Assembly: GCA_902782465.1 (NCBI GenBank)
Contig: CACZNH010000009.1
Coordinates: forward strand, 59,062-123,061
Origin: an uncultured Bacteroidales bacterium
GTDB taxonomy: Bacteria; Bacteroidota; Bacteroidia; Bacteroidales; Muribaculaceae
Length of the DNA stretch: 64,000 bases
Direction: 5' to 3'
How positions within the stretch are numbered: position 1 is the first letter of the stretch; each line of letters starts with the position of its first letter. The position numbers were made by a program, and so were the translations under genes. The notes below the pieces were generated by a model, which saw nothing but the letters and a program-made list of their open reading frames with translations, was not told the DNA's origin and ran no database searches. Below, in pieces: positions 62,083 through 64,000 of this stretch.

Positions 62083-63840
62083 ATGAAGAAGATTACATTT
62101 TATTCAATTTTTCTGCTGCTGGCATGGTTCATGCCGCTGGATGCCTTTGCAGCAAACACGACTGGTGACGTGAATGGCGATGGTGTAGTAAACATCAGCG
62201 ATATCAACCACGTCATCAGCATTATCCTCTCAGGAGGCTTCGATTCCAATGACGATGTCAACAACGACGGCGCAGTCAACATTGCCGACATCAATGCCGT
62301 CATCAACATCATCCTTAACCCTGCCGCAGTGGAAGAGCAAGAGTGGGTTGACCTGGGTCTGCCCAGCGGCACGCTGTGGGCTACGTGCAATGTCGGCGCC
62401 AACGCTCCCGAGGAATATGGCGACTATTTCGCTTGGGGCGAGACCGAGCCCAAGCAGACCTATGAATGGAGCAACTACAAATGGGGAGACCCTTATACCC
62501 AAGGACACTTTTCGAAGTACGTCACAGAAAGACAATACGGCACGATTGACTACAAGACGGAATTGGAGCCTGAAGACGATGCCGCCAGTGTGAATTGGGG
62601 ACCGAAGTGGCGCATTCCGTCCCGTGAACAACTGGAAGAACTTTGTACTGAATGCTCTTGGGAATGGACCTCAATGAACGAAAAAAAGGGGAATCTGGTC
62701 ACCGGCCCGAACGGAAACACTTTATTCTTGCCCTCTCCAGGCTATTATGAGGGGAGTTCCCTCTACTACGAGGGCGATTACGGCGAGTATTGGTCTCGCA
62801 CGCTCCGTAAGGACCTCGCCCTTCAAGCTCATACAATCTACTACTTTGGGCGGCCTGGGAGCAACATGTTTGAAAGGACACGTCAGAACGGTATCAGCGT
62901 TCGTGCAGTGCGCGTGTCACCTGATGACCTCTACATTGAGCAGCAGAGCCTTGACTTGGGTGTTGTGCCCGTCGGAGAAACTTGCACGGGTGACTTGACC
63001 ATCGTCAATTGCACCAATAAGTCCATGACCTTGACAATCACTGCCGATGTGCCCTTCTCGTTTAATCATGAAGAAGGCAATGCTTCGAGTATCACCGTTG
63101 TGGTTCCGGGCAACACCCGCAACATGGTGACGGTGATGTTCACGGCGACCACACCTGGCGAGTTCAACGGCAATGTGACCATCCAAAACTCAGCATTTGA
63201 TGGAGACCAGAAGGTTATTCCGGTCCATGCCCAAGCCTTCACCGATGATTTTGCTCAACACGAGTATGTTGACCTGGGTCTGCCCAGCGGCACGCTGTGG
63301 GCGACCTGCAACATCGGCGCCAGCAGTCCCGAGGAATACGGCGACTACTTTGCATGGGGTGAGATTGAGCCCAAGGAGGTCTATACGTGGGACACCTACA
63401 AGTGGTGTGATGGCACCTTAACCTCGATGACAAAATACTGCCTCGATAGTTACTACGGTCAGGTTGACCACAAGTTTGAACTGGAGCCTGCCGATGATGC
63501 CGCCTACATGAACTGGGGTCCGTCATGGCGCACTCCGAACGTGGAGCAGATGCGTGAGTTGGGTCAATATTGCACATGGCAGTCCGCCTCAATCAACGAC
63601 ATATCGGGTTATCTGGTTACTGGGCCCAACGGGAATACGTTGTTCTTCCCTAAAGGGGGCATGTGTGACGGCAGTTTGAACAACCTTGCAGGTTTCTTCA
63701 GTTTCTACTGGTCGCGCATGCTTCATGGTTACAGTTACTGCAATGCATGCAGTACTTACAGCATGGACGTTACGGGGGAAAGGAGCCGATATCGATACAT
63801 TGGGCTGAGTGTGCGTGCTGTGCGTGTCGCCCAGGATTAG
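62083..63840 (+). CDS. Secreted protein with N-terminal dockerin-like domain and two 'VDLGLPSGTLWA' domains
   Basis: A 585-residue exported protein. I use the ATG at 62083 because the longer frame needs a TTG inside the promoter. The signal peptide (KITFYSIFLLLAWFMPLDAFA) is followed at once by a dockerin-like pair (GDVNGDGVVNISDINHVIS and DVNNDGAVNIADINAVIN). A first domain of about 190 residues begins WVDLGLPSGTLWATCNVGA and has GDYFAWGETEP and WRIPSREQLEEL. An Ig-like/abnormal-spindle-type domain (LDLGVVPVGETCTGDLTIVN) separates it from a second copy (YVDLGLPSGTLWATCNIGA, GDYFAWGEIEP, WRTPNVEQMREL). The domain resembles Fibrobacter/Bacteroidetes major-paralogous repeats of unknown function. 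Here the dockerin is N-terminal, unlike the other seven. Confidence 0.85.
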   Translation: MKKITFYSIFLLLAWFMPLDAFAANTTGDVNGDGVVNISDINHVISIILSGGFDSNDDVNNDGAVNIADINAVINIILNPAAVEEQEWVDLGLPSGTLWATCNVGANAPEEYGDYFAWGETEPKQTYEWSNYKWGDPYTQGHFSKYVTERQYGTIDYKTELEPEDDAASVNWGPKWRIPSREQLEELCTECSWEWTSMNEKKGNLVTGPNGNTLFLPSPGYYEGSSLYYEGDYGEYWSRTLRKDLALQAHTIYYFGRPGSNMFERTRQNGISVRAVRVSPDDLYIEQQSLDLGVVPVGETCTGDLTIVNCTNKSMTLTITADVPFSFNHEEGNASSITVVVPGNTRNMVTVMFTATTPGEFNGNVTIQNSAFDGDQKVIPVHAQAFTDDFAQHEYVDLGLPSGTLWATCNIGASSPEEYGDYFAWGEIEPKEVYTWDTYKWCDGTLTSMTKYCLDSYYGQVDHKFELEPADDAAYMNWGPSWRTPNVEQMRELGQYCTWQSASINDISGYLVTGPNGNTLFFPKGGMCDGSLNNLAGFFSFYWSRMLHGYSYCNACSTYSMDVTGERSRYRYIGLSVRAVRVAQD

Positions 63841-63938
63841 CCATCGATAATCCATCCAAAAAGAAGGGAAAAAACGAATTAACGTTATCTTAACAGCATC
63901 AAAGCTGCCGTGTCATAATTCAATTGCAAGGATTATAA

Positions 63939-63953
63939 CCGCCCTGCGGGCGG
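63939..63953. repeat. GC-rich hairpin near the end of the window
   Basis: CCGCCCTGCGGGCGG is a perfect 6-bp stem with a 3-base loop, about 100 bases after the last stop. It is not followed by a T-run. The remaining bases to 64000 are AT-rich and show no gene. Confidence 0.5.
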
Positions 63954-64000
63954 GAAATTAAGCAAATTAATTATAAAATTTTTATTATTATACATATAAT

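Noticed and set aside
1-64000. tRNA, rRNA, insertion sequences or prophage genes
   Set aside because: No cloverleaf-like region with CCA end, rRNA-like conserved stretch, transposase or phage protein was recognised in reading the intergenic regions and frames.

Overview
The window is a chromosomal segment of a Bacteroidales bacterium, most likely a gut or rumen Prevotellaceae or Muribaculaceae member; sequence alone does not settle the family. The evidence is Bacteroidetes-type promoters (TAnnTTTG, sometimes with an upstream TTTG), few Shine-Dalgarno sequences, BspA-like leucine-rich repeat proteins, a succinate-pathway propionate module (methylmalonyl-CoA epimerase plus a sodium-pumping decarboxylase), a B12-dependent ribonucleotide reductase, secreted DPP III and C1B peptidases, and many duplicated Ca-binding dockerin-like domains (GDVNGDGxxNxxD). 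No rRNA, tRNA, CRISPR array, prophage or transposase was seen.

Layout. 0-1.8 kb: tail of a short-chain dehydrogenase and gpmI. 1.8-8.1 kb: a minus-strand operon with a secreted GH53 endo-galactanase followed by two paralogous secreted subtilisin-like proteases, all ending in dockerin-like domains. 8.3-9.9 kb: holA and a small GxxExxY nuclease-fold gene embedded in dispersed repeats. 9.9-17 kb: three BspA-like LRR proteins with dockerin-like tails. 17-24 kb: ridA, a secreted bleomycin-hydrolase-type peptidase, mutS2, an M3 peptidase and a GNAT acetyltransferase. 24-27 kb: a fourth LRR protein carrying the same beta-rich module as the galactanase. 27-36 kb: pgk, a DUF4252-type lipoprotein, galK-galM-nucleotidyltransferase (galactose use), an OmpA-family lipoprotein and class II nrdJ. 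36-42.6 kb: a DUF1963 protein, GH29 alpha-fucosidase, DPP III, a lipoprotein and an RlmI-type methyltransferase. 42.7-50 kb: dxr-rseP, lepA, a Pif1-like helicase with TPRs and a lipoprotein. 50-57 kb: a heterodimeric ABC exporter followed by a large secreted transglutaminase-like protein. 57-62 kb: mce-mmdA-oadG-biotin carrier-mmdB. 62-64 kb: a secreted repeat protein with an N-terminal dockerin-like domain.

How it fits together. Galactan is cut outside the cell by GH53, galactose enters through GalM/GalK, glycolysis runs through Pgk and GpmI, and carbon leaves as propionate through methylmalonyl-CoA with Na+ export. The secreted peptidases would supply peptides. Eight dockerin-bearing proteins occur here without a visible cohesin.

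The most unusual structure is non-coding. At least eleven intergenic regions hold a long inverted repeat whose 11-33 bp arms are built of short reiterated words. The arms differ from locus to locus, but four of the loops carry the same 9-mer, GGCATCCGC. One such repeat encodes the last residues and stop codon of the GxxExxY nuclease-fold gene, and an exact 24-bp copy of its arm lies on the other side of that gene. This is my candidate for an undescribed element family.
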